From: Hymenobacter swuensis DY53
GTDB lineage: Bacteria; Bacteroidota; Bacteroidia; Cytophagales; Hymenobacteraceae
Assembly (NCBI RefSeq): GCF_000576555.1
Contig: NZ_CP007145.1
Span: forward strand, 2,108,001 to 2,172,000
DNA length: 64,000 nucleotides
Direction of reading: 5' to 3'
The notes beneath the pieces were generated by a model that saw only the letters and a list, made by a program, of their open reading frames with translations, searched no databases and had not been told where the DNA came from. Shown piece after piece: positions 7,931-16,708 of this stretch (position 1 is the stretch's first letter; every line of letters starts with the position of its first letter). A program made the translations under genes and the position numbers.

Positions 7931-10900
7931 TTAGAAAGAGGCGTTCAGGCCAACGGTGTAGGTGCGTGCCTGTGGGTACACGCCAAAGTCGCGGCCGCTG
8001 CTGGTAGCGGAGAACGGGTCGGCGCTTACTTCCGGGTCGTAACCCGAATAATCGGTCCACGTCAGCAGGTTCTGACCGCTCACGTACACGCGCAGGCCGC
8101 TGAAGCGAGCTTTGTTGATAAGGCTGGCAGGCAGAGTGTAGCCCAACGTGAGGTTTTTGAGGCGGACGTAGCTGCCATCCTCAATCCAGCGTGAGGAGAA
8201 GCGGCCGTTGTTGTTGGGGTCGCCAAACACGGCGCGCGGAATGCTGGTGTCGGTGTTGGTGGGCGTCCAACGGTCCAGCACGGTAGTCAGCTGGTTTACG
8301 GGGCCGCTCAACGACTCCAGGGCCTGGCGGTTGGCGTTGTAGATGTCGTTGCCGAAGCTGCCCTGAAAGAACACGCTCAGGTCGAGACCCTTGAACGAGA
8401 AGGTATTCGTGACACCCCCGATAACCTTGGGATTCGGGTTACCAATGATGGTACGGTCCGCGTCGTTGATGACTTTGTCGCCGTTCACGTCCGCGAAGCG
8501 GATATCCCCGGGTTGGGGGTTGCCCTGCTGGGTGGCGGCGTTGGCAATTTCATCGGCCGACTGAAAAATCCCCTGCACCTGATAGCCATAGAACGAACCC
8601 AGCGGGCTGCCCTTCTGCGAAATGCTGTTGGCATACGTGATGTTACGATCAACCAACTGGTTCTGGGTGTTATACAGCGTGCCCAGGTCCAGGATTTTGT
8701 TGCGGTTGAGCGAGGCGTTCAAGTTGGTAGTCCAGCTGAAGCCGCCGTTCTGGCCCTGCACGTTGGTGGTGTTGAGGGCAAACTCCAGGCCCTTGTTCTC
8801 CACCGCGCCTACGTTCTGAATAATGTCGAGCACCTGCGCTCCGGTGCTTGGAGCCAGCGGCACGCTCAGCAGCAGGTCTTCGGCCCGCTTGCGGTAGGCA
8901 TCCACGGTCAGCATGAGCCGGTCGTTAAACATGCCCAGGTCGAGGCCGATGTTGTACTGGTAAGAGGTTTCCCACTTCAATGCGCGGTTACCAATTCGGT
9001 CGGGCCGGATGCCGCCCTGCACCGAGGTGCCGTTGCCCACATAGTTGGCGCCCACCACGTAGGAGCTGAAACGCTGGTAGGTGTAGCCCAACTCCTGGTT
9101 GCCGTTGCCGCCGAAGCTGCCGCGCAGCTTCAGATCCGACACCGGCGTACCCTGCGGGAAGAAACCTTCCTTGGAAATGCGCCAGCCCAAAGCCACAGCC
9201 GGGAAGTAACCGTGCGCATCGTCAAAGCGGCTGGTGCCGTCGCGGCGCAGACTGAGAGTAGCCAGGTACTTGTCCTCAAAGCTATAGATGGCGCGGGCGA
9301 ACAGGCTGGTCAGGCCCCATTCTTCCTCGTAGCTGCTGGTCCCCAGGCGCTCGGTACCGGCCGAGAGGTAAGGCACGGCGTTGGAGGCATAGCCCCGCAC
9401 GGACGCATTGGAAGCAAAGCGGTTCGACTCCTGAATCGACTGGCCAGCCAGCAGCTGCAGGCTATGCTTCTCGCCGAGGTTGGGTGAATAGGTAGCCGTG
9501 TTTTCCCACAGCCAGATGTTCTGGAGCGTGGTGCCCGTCCGGCCGCTGCCCCGGGTGGAGGCATCGGCGCGGGAGGTGCCGGGGTAGTCGCGGGTGATGA
9601 ACTCGTTTTCCAGCTGGCTGCGGAAGTCAATACCCAGCGACGAGCGTACGGTCAGGTTTTTCAGGATGTTGTACTCCCCGAATACGTTGCCAATAACCTG
9701 GTAAGTGAGGGCCCGGTTGTTGGTCTCGAGCAGGTTGCCCACCGGGTTGTCCGACAGTGAGAAGGGGTTGGTGCCATACAGGCCGTTGGCATCCCGCACT
9801 GGTACCGTCGGAATCTGAGCCAGGGTACCCAGAACGGTGCCCGAGTTGCCCAGGCCCAGCTCGCTACGCACGCTGCCGTTGGTGTTGGTGCGGCTCAGGT
9901 TCAGGTTGGTGCCTACCTTGAACTTCTCGCCGGCCTTCTGATCGAAGTTTAGCTTGAAATTGAACCGGTCGAAGCCGGAGTTCAGGATAATGCCGTCCTG
10001 CTTGAAGTAGCCGCCGCCCACGTAATAGTGGGTACGGTCGGTGCCGCCGCTTACGTTCAGCTGGTAGTTCTGGATAGCCGCCGTGCGGTATACTTCGTCC
10101 TGCCAGTCGGTATCAACGGGCAGGTTGTTGAGGTCGGGGAAGCCCGGGGCCGCCCCGCCGTTAATCTGCGACTCATTGAAATACTCTGCAAACTGCCGGG
10201 CGTTCAGCACATCCAGCTTCTTGCGCAGGCTCTGCACACCGTAGTAGGCATTGAAGCCCACCTGCGGCTTGCCCGATTTGCCGCGTTTGGTAGTAATTAC
10301 CACTACCCCGTTGGAAGCGCGCACACCGTAAATGGCGGCGGCGGCCCCATCCTTCAGCACGTCAATCGACTCAATATCGGCGGGGTTGATGGAGTTGAGT
10401 GGGTTTGGCTTCTGGTTACCTACACTCAGCTCCCGGTCGTAGGTCGGCAGCACGGGTACGCCGTCAATCACATACAGCGGCGAGTTGCTGCCGTTGAGGG
10501 AGCTATTGCCCCGAATCTGCACGTTGATGCCCGCGCCGGGTGCCCCGGTTGGGGCCGTCACTTGCACCCCGGGCGCCTGGCCCTGTAGGGCCTGATCGAA
10601 GCCGGCCACTTTCTGCCGTTCAATCTGCTGGGCACCTACCGAGGCAACGGAGGTGGTGAGTTCCTGCCGGGCCTGGGTACCGTAGCCCACGACCACCACT
10701 TCGCTCAGGGCCTGAGAATCAGCATCCAGATTAATGGCTAGGCTGCTGGTGGCTGCGGTTACCGGTACTTCACGGCTTTTGAAGCCAATGGAGCTGAATA
10801 CGAGGGTGCTGCCTTCCGGTACGCTGAGCGAGAAAGACCCATCGGCGCCGGTAGAGGTACCAATGGAAGTCCCTTTTACCACTACCGTCACGCCCGGCAG

Positions 10901-11353
10901 GCCTTCACCGTTGGCCTGGGTTACGCGGCCGGAAACCGGCACATCGGCCGCCGTCGCTTTCGATAGGCCGGAGTTCAGGAGCGGGCCGTTGGCAGGTGCT
11001 ACCAGGATATAGTAGTCAGCGCGAAGCTTTTTGAAGCTGAGGTCGGCCTGGGGCAATACCTCGGTAAGTTTGTCTTCCAGCGGGGCCACGGCCTCAGGCC
11101 GGGCCACTACCCGCTTGTTGCTGACAAGATTGGCGTCGTAAAAGATGGTAACCCCATACTGGGTTTCCCACTGGCCCAAAAGGTCTTTGAGCAGAACCGT
11201 TTCAACCGGCACTACCGTGCGCTGGGTGGGAATGTGGTTGGACGCTAGGAGTTGCGCGGAGGCCGTAGCCCCCGGAGCAGGTAGCAGCAGCGCACAGGCC
11301 GAGAGGGCCGTGGACGCCAGGCCGCCACCCAGGCGGGTAGGGGTTGGGTTCAT
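7931..11353 (-). CDS. SusC-type TonB-linked outer-membrane transporter with N-terminal STN signalling domain
   Basis: 1140-residue outer-membrane importer. Signal peptide 1-34; an STN (secretin/TonB short N-terminal) domain ~50-118; CarboxypepD_reg-like domain ~138-210; TonB box EVVVVGYGTQ near 218-227; plug domain with IQIRGNSSLNG and PLYVIDGVPV; then a large beta-barrel ending in an aromatic residue (GLNASF). The STN domain is the part that, in FecA-like transducers, contacts a FecR anti-sigma factor, and fecR and an ECF sigma gene lie directly upstream. It therefore probably both imports the oligosaccharide and reports its presence. Start chosen at ATG 11353, which opens a signal peptide; an upstream ATG at 11389 adds an unlikely tail. 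Confidence 0.96.
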   Translation of the reverse strand: MNPTPTRLGGGLASTALSACALLLPAPGATASAQLLASNHIPTQRTVVPVETVLLKDLLGQWETQYGVTIFYDANLVSNKRVVARPEAVAPLEDKLTEVLPQADLSFKKLRADYYILVAPANGPLLNSGLSKATAADVPVSGRVTQANGEGLPGVTVVVKGTSIGTSTGADGSFSLSVPEGSTLVFSSIGFKSREVPVTAATSSLAINLDADSQALSEVVVVGYGTQARQELTTSVASVGAQQIERQKVAGFDQALQGQAPGVQVTAPTGAPGAGINVQIRGNSSLNGSNSPLYVIDGVPVLPTYDRELSVGNQKPNPLNSINPADIESIDVLKDGAAAAIYGVRASNGVVVITTKRGKSGKPQVGFNAYYGVQSLRKKLDVLNARQFAEYFNESQINGGAAPGFPDLNNLPVDTDWQDEVYRTAAIQNYQLNVSGGTDRTHYYVGGGYFKQDGIILNSGFDRFNFKLNFDQKAGEKFKVGTNLNLSRTNTNGSVRSELGLGNSGTVLGTLAQIPTVPVRDANGLYGTNPFSLSDNPVGNLLETNNRALTYQVIGNVFGEYNILKNLTVRSSLGIDFRSQLENEFITRDYPGTSRADASTRGSGRTGTTLQNIWLWENTATYSPNLGEKHSLQLLAGQSIQESNRFASNASVRGYASNAVPYLSAGTERLGTSSYEEEWGLTSLFARAIYSFEDKYLATLSLRRDGTSRFDDAHGYFPAVALGWRISKEGFFPQGTPVSDLKLRGSFGGNGNQELGYTYQRFSSYVVGANYVGNGTSVQGGIRPDRIGNRALKWETSYQYNIGLDLGMFNDRLMLTVDAYRKRAEDLLLSVPLAPSTGAQVLDIIQNVGAVENKGLEFALNTTNVQGQNGGFSWTTNLNASLNRNKILDLGTLYNTQNQLVDRNITYANSISQKGSPLGSFYGYQVQGIFQSADEIANAATQQGNPQPGDIRFADVNGDKVINDADRTIIGNPNPKVIGGVTNTFSFKGLDLSVFFQGSFGNDIYNANRQALESLSGPVNQLTTVLDRWTPTNTDTSIPRAVFGDPNNNGRFSSRWIEDGSYVRLKNLTLGYTLPASLINKARFSGLRVYVSGQNLLTWTDYSGYDPEVSADPFSATSSGRDFGVYPQARTYTVGLNASF

Positions 11354-11418
11354 TGTGGGAATGGTGGGAAAAAGAAAAAATGAAACCATTACAGCAGCCA
11401 GGCGTAGGGGAAGGCTGC

Positions 11419-12441
11419 TTAGCGGGTAGTTGAGTCAGAGAGAATCAGGTTGTTGCCACGGCGGTCAGCTTTCAACTGGAAAGTTTCCTCCAGCGCGCGC
11501 AGCAGCAGATCAAGGTCCCGTACGGGCACCGTACCGGTCATGCGCCGCTCGTTCAGGCTGGGTGTGGCAATGGTTACGTCGAGGCCGTAGGTATCGTGCA
11601 GGCGGGTAGCAAGGTCCGTAATAGAGGTGTTGTCGAGGACGAGCTTGGCGTCTTTCCAGGCGGCGTACGTGTCGGTCTGCACGGGTTTGTATACTACCAC
11701 GTTGGCCTTCGGACCTTGGGTTTCTACCAGCTCACCGGGCTTCATCACCACGTCGGGGTGGGTGGTGTCCGTGAAATCTACCCGCACTTTGCCTGAAAGC
11801 AGTACCACCCGGGATTCTTCCCGACGACGGAACACGGTAAACTTCGTGCCCAGTACTTCCACATTGAAACCGCCGTTGGTATGCACCACAAACCGCTGGT
11901 GATTAGGTAGGTGACGGACCGAGAAATAGGCCTCACCGTTCAGCCACACCTCCCGAGGCTGACCATCGGGCACGTTCACGGCATAGCGGATGCTGGAGTT
12001 GCCGTTCAGCGTCACCTGCGAGCCATCAGGCAGGTGCAGCCGGCGCATTTCGCCGTAGGCGGTAGCATAGTTCTGGGAGCTGACCGGCTGCTGGTTTTGC
12101 CACCAAAGGCCGCCCGCCGTGAGTAAGCCAGCCGTGGCAGCTGCCGCAGCCCAGTAGCGCCAGCGGTGCGGTTGCGGTAGGTCTTCTTCCAGCTCAGTGG
12201 CAGCGGGCTCCGAAAAGCCTAGCCGTTGGTGAAGGCTGCCAAGTAGCTGCTCATAGTCGGGTTCCGGCAGGGGCAACGCAACGGTAGTATCCAGCGTGTT
12301 CCAGTGTTCCTCCATCCACACGCGGGCGAGGAGCTGGTTGGTGGGCTCGCTCAGCCAGTTCCGCACGCTTGCGGCTTCCAGTGGAGAGGAAGTGCCGTTA
12401 ACGTAACGAAGGAAGGCATTCTGATCGGGCGAAGCAGCCAT
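11419..12441 (-). CDS. fecR: FecR-family anti-sigma factor
   Basis: 340-residue inner-membrane anti-sigma factor. The cytoplasmic N-terminal ~95 residues are the sigma-binding part; one membrane helix lies at ~96-113 (YWAAAAATAGLLTAGG); the periplasmic FecR domain spans ~125-225 (MRRLHLPDGSQVTLNGNS, EVWLNGEAYFSV, VLGTKFTVF), and a C-terminal DUF4974/STN-like domain follows (TSITDLATRLHDTYGLDV, LLLRALEETF). It would hold the upstream ECF sigma inactive until the SusC STN domain signals. It lies 203 bases after the sigma gene and 65 bases before susC. Start at ATG 12441 is preferred over 12480, which adds 13 non-conserved residues. Confidence 0.94.
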   Translation of the reverse strand: MAASPDQNAFLRYVNGTSSPLEAASVRNWLSEPTNQLLARVWMEEHWNTLDTTVALPLPEPDYEQLLGSLHQRLGFSEPAATELEEDLPQPHRWRYWAAAAATAGLLTAGGLWWQNQQPVSSQNYATAYGEMRRLHLPDGSQVTLNGNSSIRYAVNVPDGQPREVWLNGEAYFSVRHLPNHQRFVVHTNGGFNVEVLGTKFTVFRRREESRVVLLSGKVRVDFTDTTHPDVVMKPGELVETQGPKANVVVYKPVQTDTYAAWKDAKLVLDNTSITDLATRLHDTYGLDVTIATPSLNERRMTGTVPVRDLDLLLRALEETFQLKADRRGNNLILSDSTTR

Positions 12442-12644
12442 GAGCAACAGGTAGGAGGTAGGTTCTGCTGAGTAATACACCCACCGGCCCGGCTACCCTG
12501 ACTCACCGCGTAAATTTTTTTCAAAAAAGTGTAACCTTTCTCGGTTAATGTTGAAAGACTGCTGCTTACGCTTTCCTTAAGTAGCAAAGAAAATTAATGC
12601 CCAGCCGAAAGGCCTCATCTCAGTAAGACAGCCACAAAGAAGAG

Positions 12645-13289
12645 CTAGGCCAGTAACAGCAGGAGTGGCAGCAGACTGAGGGCCGTGCCGTGCGCCTGAA
12701 AGTAGAGGCGCAGAAAATGCAGGGCCTGGGCCATCTGCGTTTCCACTGTTTTCACCGAAATACCCAGCTCCTGCGCAATTTCAGCGTAGGAGAGGCCCTG
12801 TTGCCGGCTCAGGGTAAAAATGCGGCGGCGCTTTGGGGGGAGTTTTTCCAGCGCGGCCAGATACAGGGTTTCCAGCTCTGCAAAGGCCACATCGGTGTCA
12901 GTGGTGGCGGCGGTAGCGGTGCCGGTAAACAGGGCGTAATCTTGGTAGGCCTGGTGGTGGCGGGTGTGGCGCAGCTGGTTGAGAATGGTATGGTGGGCCA
13001 CCGTAAAGAGGTAGCCTTTCAGCGGCACATCATCCCGCAACTCGTGGCGTCGTTCCCAGATTTTGAGGAAGCACTCCTGCACAATCTCCTCGGCCGCCGC
13101 CCCCGATTTCAGGTAGCCGTAGGCAAACCGGTATACCCGCGCGCTGTACTGCCGGAACAGGGCATCAAAGGCTCGTTGGTCGTCGTTGCGCAGCCTGCTC
13201 AACCAAACCAATTCCGTATCTGGGCGCACTACTTCCAACGCGGGAGAATCTTTGAAATGTAGCTCAAGATACTTGATTTTTCCAGCCAA
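12645..13289 (-). CDS. ECF RNA polymerase sigma factor (Bacteroidota sigma-70 family)
   Basis: 214-residue alternative sigma factor. Region 2 is seen in AFDALFRQYSARVYRFAYGY and EEIVQECFLKIWERR; region 4 in LPPKRRRIFTLSRQQG plus the helix-turn-helix SYAEIAQELGISVKTVETQM. The end is a short hydrophobic tail (LSLLPLLLLLA), often seen in this FecR-linked group. It probably directs RNA polymerase to susC/susD and perhaps to the transporter-glycosidase unit when FecR is relieved. It is first gene in the locus on the minus strand, followed by fecR, susC and susD. No clear -7/-33 pair was found upstream. Confidence 0.95.
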   Translation of the reverse strand: MAGKIKYLELHFKDSPALEVVRPDTELVWLSRLRNDDQRAFDALFRQYSARVYRFAYGYLKSGAAAEEIVQECFLKIWERRHELRDDVPLKGYLFTVAHHTILNQLRHTRHHQAYQDYALFTGTATAATTDTDVAFAELETLYLAALEKLPPKRRRIFTLSRQQGLSYAEIAQELGISVKTVETQMAQALHFLRLYFQAHGTALSLLPLLLLLA

Positions 13290-13339
13290 CTACAAATCAA
13301 CACTGCAGAGCGCGCGGTACGTTCACCCAGGTTGGTAAC

Positions 13340-13394
13340 AAAAAAAGCCCTTCGTGCGCGGGACCGGGCAAGCAGGTCCCACGCATGAAGGGCT
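13340..13394 (-). terminator. Strong intrinsic terminator of the DEAD-box gene
   Basis: A long near-perfect stem (AGCCCTTC...GGGACC against GGTCCC...GAAGGGCT) is followed on the minus strand by a seven-T run (13340-13346). It separates the helicase gene from the sigma factor gene that starts at 13289. Confidence 0.88.
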
Positions 13395-13423
13395 AACGAA
13401 GCAGGTCGAGTGCCAGGTGCTGG

Positions 13424-14818
13424 TTACGCCACGATGGATACCCGCACTTTCTTGCCTTTTACTTTGGCTCCGGCCAGCCGTTCGGCTACTTCCTGCGCCT
13501 GTTGGCGCGGCACGGCCACGTAGCTGTAGTAATCAAACACCTCAATGTGTCCGACCTCATCCCGAGCCACGCCGCCCACGTTCACGAAGGCTCCGACTAA
13601 GTCGTGGGCACTCACTTTGTCTTTTTTACCGGCCGTAACGTGTAACGTGATGTTCTCGGGGCGGGGGGCTTTGGGCGCGGCAGGCGGCAGTTTGGGGGCG
13701 TGCATGGGCTTCCACTGAATGGTAGCCGAAACCGGCCACTTCTTCACATGGGCCTGCTCTTTCTCAGTGGCCAGAATGTGGGCCGTCCCCTCGGCGCCGG
13801 CGCGGGCCGTGCGGCCGGCCCGGTGCTGGAAGCCGTCGGCCTTATCAGGCGCATCGTACTGCACTACGGTATCCAGCTGGGTCACATCAATGCCGCGGGC
13901 GGCTACGTCGGTGGCTACCAGCACTTGGCTGGAGCCGTTGCGCAGCTTCAGCAGGGCTTTGTCTCGTTCGGGCTGGGGCATTTTGCCGTGCAGTACCTCA
14001 GCCGCCACGCCCCGGCCCACCAAAAAGCGGGTCAGCTCCATGCACCGGTCACGGGTGTTGCAGAAGATGAGGGCGCGGCCGGTTTCAGGCTTATTGAGCA
14101 GGTGCAGTAAGGCAGCAGGCTTCTGCTCCACGGTGCCTACATGGCCCAGCAGCGTCAGGTTTTCGGGCAGTTCATCGGTGTCCTCGCCGGCGTTTACCAC
14201 GCGGGGCCGGGTCAGGTTTTTGCGAATCAGCTCCACCACTTTGTCCGACATGGTAGCCGAGAACAGCAGGGTCTGACGGCGGCGGGGTAGGCGCTTCACA
14301 ATCTCCACCAGCTCGTCCTGGAAGCCCAGTTCCAGCAGCTTATCGGCTTCGTCGAGAATGAGGGTTTTGAGCTGATTCGGAATGATGGTGCGCCGCTCAA
14401 AGTGGTCGAGCAAGCGGCCGGGGGTGGCCACCACAATGTGCGGGGCCTGGGTGAGGGAGGCGGTTTCCTCACGGAAAGCGTGGCCCCCGTAAAAGGCCGC
14501 TACGCGCAGGTTGGGCAGGAATTTGCCGAGTTTCTTGAGGGCGTCGCGCACCTGCAGGGCCAGTTCGCGGGCGGGCACCAGCACAATTACCTGCACGGCA
14601 TCGGTCTTCAGGTCCAGCAATTGCAGCACCGAAAGGCCGTAGGCGGCGGTTTTACCCGAGCCGGTGGGGGCCTGGCCCACTAGGTCCTGACCGGCCAGGG
14701 CCATGGGTACCACCTGCTCCTGCACGGGCGTAGGGGTCAGGAATTGCAGCTCTTCCAGGGCTTGCAGCAGTTCGGGGGCCAACCCCAGGTCGGCAAAGGA
14801 AGCAGTAGTCGAAGTCAT
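13424..14818 (-). CDS. DEAD-box ATP-dependent RNA helicase with DbpA-type RNA-binding domain
   Basis: 464-residue RNA helicase. Motifs in order: Q motif around Gln33, Walker A APTGSGKT 50-57, PARELALQV, ATPGRLLDHF, DEAD 156-159, SAT 187-189, VATDVAARGID and HRAGRTARAG near 332-341. The C-terminal ~70 residues (ENITLHVTAGKKDKVSAHDLVGA onward) match the RNA-recognition-like domain of DbpA, which targets 23S rRNA in the known family member; a ribosome-assembly role is inferred. It is a single gene with its own TAnnTTTG promoter candidate at 14837-14844 and a strong terminator. Start at ATG 14818 was chosen for its fit to the family and the promoter position. Confidence 0.93.
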   Translation of the reverse strand: MTSTTASFADLGLAPELLQALEELQFLTPTPVQEQVVPMALAGQDLVGQAPTGSGKTAAYGLSVLQLLDLKTDAVQVIVLVPARELALQVRDALKKLGKFLPNLRVAAFYGGHAFREETASLTQAPHIVVATPGRLLDHFERRTIIPNQLKTLILDEADKLLELGFQDELVEIVKRLPRRRQTLLFSATMSDKVVELIRKNLTRPRVVNAGEDTDELPENLTLLGHVGTVEQKPAALLHLLNKPETGRALIFCNTRDRCMELTRFLVGRGVAAEVLHGKMPQPERDKALLKLRNGSSQVLVATDVAARGIDVTQLDTVVQYDAPDKADGFQHRAGRTARAGAEGTAHILATEKEQAHVKKWPVSATIQWKPMHAPKLPPAAPKAPRPENITLHVTAGKKDKVSAHDLVGAFVNVGGVARDEVGHIEVFDYYSYVAVPRQQAQEVAERLAGAKVKGKKVRVSIVA

Positions 14819-14836
14819 AAGCGGTTTTTCTACCCG

Positions 14837-14844
14837 CAAAGGTA
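14837..14844 (-). promoter_or_regulatory. TAnnTTTG promoter motif for the DEAD-box gene
   Basis: TACCTTTG on the minus strand, 18 bases before the chosen ATG. No clear -33 TTG box is seen at the usual distance. Confidence 0.45.
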
Positions 14845-14914
14845 CGCTTTATGAATGGGTGGATGGTTGGAGTGTTGAATAGGTGCACTGTTGAACGGAT
14901 GGATGGGCATACTG

Positions 14915-14997
14915 TCATCCTGAGTGGAGCGAAGGACCTTATCACGTATGCACGATTCGCTCCTGCGTGATGAGGTCCTTCGCTCCACTCAGGATGA
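14915..14997. repeat. Intergenic inverted repeat, 25-bp perfect arms
   Basis: Arms 14915-14939 and 14973-14997 are perfectly complementary; core word TCCTGAGTGGAGCGAAGG. A second, shorter stem (ATCACG/CGTGAT) continues inward. On both sides the DNA is made of GGATGG/CCATCC-like words that are loosely complementary across the element. A second copy of the same core, with several transitions, is at 38161-38254. It lies between the end of the YihY gene and the start of the helicase gene, both minus strand. Confidence 0.85.
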
Positions 14998-15053
14998 TTG
15001 AAGATCAATTCACCCATTTACCCGTTTAAACATCCATCGGTTCAACTATCCAT

Positions 15054-15989
15054 TCAATCCTCCACATCCACCAACTTGTAGCGCACGGCGGATTTTTTGG
15101 GGCGGATATCAAGGCCGGTGTAGTGGGCGTAGGCTTTGGTAAAGCAGGCTCCGAAGTAGAAAATCATGGCCGAGTAGAACACGAACAGCAGCACCAGTAC
15201 CACGCTGGAAGCTGCCCCGTAGATGGGCCCCAGGTTGCGCGGCACCAGCAGAAAGCCCAGCACGTTTTCGCCCAGATCAATGAGCACGGCCGTGAGCAGG
15301 GCCCCGCGCCACACGGCTTTGGGTGGTACTTTGGCGCTGCTCAGGTTCCGGAACGTAACCCCGCACCAAGCGGTGAGAATCAACAGAGAGAATATTTGGT
15401 TGCCGATGCGGAAGAAGATGGAGCTGAAGGCGGCCCCGAAATCGTGGGCGTAATGGGCCAGGAAGGCCAGGGCCGCATCGGAGAGGAAGGCCAGCAGGGA
15501 GAGTAGTCCGGTGGCCAGCAGCAGGCCTAGGGAGCGGCTGCGCTCCTTCAGCACCTTACGGAACTGGCCGGTGCTACGTCGTACCCGCACCTGCCAGAGC
15601 TGGTTGAGCGAGTTCTGGATAACGCCGAACAGGGTGGTGGCAATGAACACCAGAAACCCGAAGCCCAGCCACGTCACCAGCCGGCTGCGCTCAATATTGG
15701 TCACGTTCTGCAAAATCTGCTCTACCAGGCCCGCCGCCGAGGAGCCCAGCAGGTGGGAGAGTTTGGTAAGCAGCAGCACCCGCACCTGGGTGCGGGAATA
15801 CAAAGAGCCCAGCAGTTGAATCAGGATTATGACGATGGGCGGCAGGGCAAACGTGGTGAAGAAGGCCGTGGCCGCGCCCAGCCGCAGCGGGTCGTTGGCC
15901 CCGAACTCCCGGGCCGCCCGGCGTAACAGAATCACAAAATCGGTGAGGGGGTGGCGGCGGGCAGAGCCGGGCTCGTGTACTTTTGTCAT
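15054..15989 (-). CDS. YihY/virulence factor BrkB-family membrane protein
   Basis: 311-residue inner-membrane protein with about six hydrophobic segments, matching the YihY/BrkB family (often annotated as RNase BN by old error). Family features: the N-terminal AATAFFTTFALPPIVIILIQLLG segment, LNQLWQVR, the TGLLSLLAFLSDAALAFLAH helix, VPPKAVWRGALLTAVLIDLGENVLG, and GPIYGAASSVVLVLLFVFYSAMIFYFGACF near the end. The family's physiological role is not known. It stands alone on the minus strand; the neighbouring DUF2062 gene is divergent, with 106 bases between starts. Start ATG at 15989 fits the family. Confidence 0.88.
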   Translation of the reverse strand: MTKVHEPGSARRHPLTDFVILLRRAAREFGANDPLRLGAATAFFTTFALPPIVIILIQLLGSLYSRTQVRVLLLTKLSHLLGSSAAGLVEQILQNVTNIERSRLVTWLGFGFLVFIATTLFGVIQNSLNQLWQVRVRRSTGQFRKVLKERSRSLGLLLATGLLSLLAFLSDAALAFLAHYAHDFGAAFSSIFFRIGNQIFSLLILTAWCGVTFRNLSSAKVPPKAVWRGALLTAVLIDLGENVLGFLLVPRNLGPIYGAASSVVLVLLFVFYSAMIFYFGACFTKAYAHYTGLDIRPKKSAVRYKLVDVED

Positions 15990-16095
15990 AGGAGGCGCGT
16001 ACTAGCCGTGGGCGCGCAGCCGGGCACGGGTCGAGTTACGAAGGTAGCTTCCGGCTGCTGCATCACCACCCATTTTCCGCTAATCCCAATTCTTC

Positions 16096-16632
16096 GTGTC
16101 AGAGCCCCGGGTTCCGCTGTCAGTATCTTCTTCCGCTGCCCCGCCGGTCAGCTGGTGGCGTCGTCGTTTGTTGCAGCCGGTACTCAACCTGCTGCGGCAG
16201 GGCCTTACACCGCAGCAACTGGCCCTGACGGTAGCATTGGGTACGGCGGCGGGCATGGTGCCGATGCTGGGCATTACCACGTTGCTAGCTACCACGGCGG
16301 CCGTGCGTCTGCGCCTGAATGTGGCGGCTACGTTACTGGTAGCACACCTCTGGAGCCCGGTGCAGCTGCTGCTCATCATTCCGTTTATGAGCCAGGGGGC
16401 TAGATTATGGGGTTCTCACAGCCCACCGCTGACGCTGGAAAAACTACAATACCTGTTTCGCCACGATTGGGTGGCAGCTCTGGGCCTGCTTTGGCATGCC
16501 ATTCTGGGCGGGCTGGCTCTGTGGGCCGGGGCCTTCCTGGTGCTGGGGCCCATTCTGTACTTCACGCTCCGGCCCGTACTGGCGCATCTGATGGGCAAAC
16601 GAAACGCCTCCGAGGCAGTGGCACCGGAATAA
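16096..16632 (+). CDS. DUF2062 domain-containing membrane protein
   Basis: 178 residues. The DUF2062 signature is visible: an amphipathic N-terminal helix (LLRQGLTPQQLALTVALGTAAGMVPMLG) followed by two or three membrane segments (LNVAATLLVAHLWSPVQLLLIIPFM; a C-terminal pair near 130-160). Function unknown; in other bacteria the domain is found alone or fused to glycosyltransferases. A GTG codon at 16096 was used because the next ATG falls inside the domain. It is divergent from the YihY gene and closed by a hairpin at 16655-16690. Confidence 0.85.
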   Translation: MSEPRVPLSVSSSAAPPVSWWRRRLLQPVLNLLRQGLTPQQLALTVALGTAAGMVPMLGITTLLATTAAVRLRLNVAATLLVAHLWSPVQLLLIIPFMSQGARLWGSHSPPLTLEKLQYLFRHDWVAALGLLWHAILGGLALWAGAFLVLGPILYFTLRPVLAHLMGKRNASEAVAPE

Positions 16633-16654
16633 TAACGCTCAACCGTCGGAACAT

Positions 16655-16690
16655 AAAAAAGCCTCCACAACAACCGTTGCGGAGGCTTTT
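16655..16690. terminator. Bidirectional terminator between DUF2062 and sseB-like genes
   Basis: 10-bp stem AAAAGCCTCC/GGAGGCTTTT (16657-16666, 16681-16690) with an inner CAAC/GTTG pair; T-runs on both strands. It lies between convergent genes ending at 16632 and 16709. Confidence 0.85.
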
Positions 16691-16708
16691 CTGTACTTAG
16701 ACTGAGCA

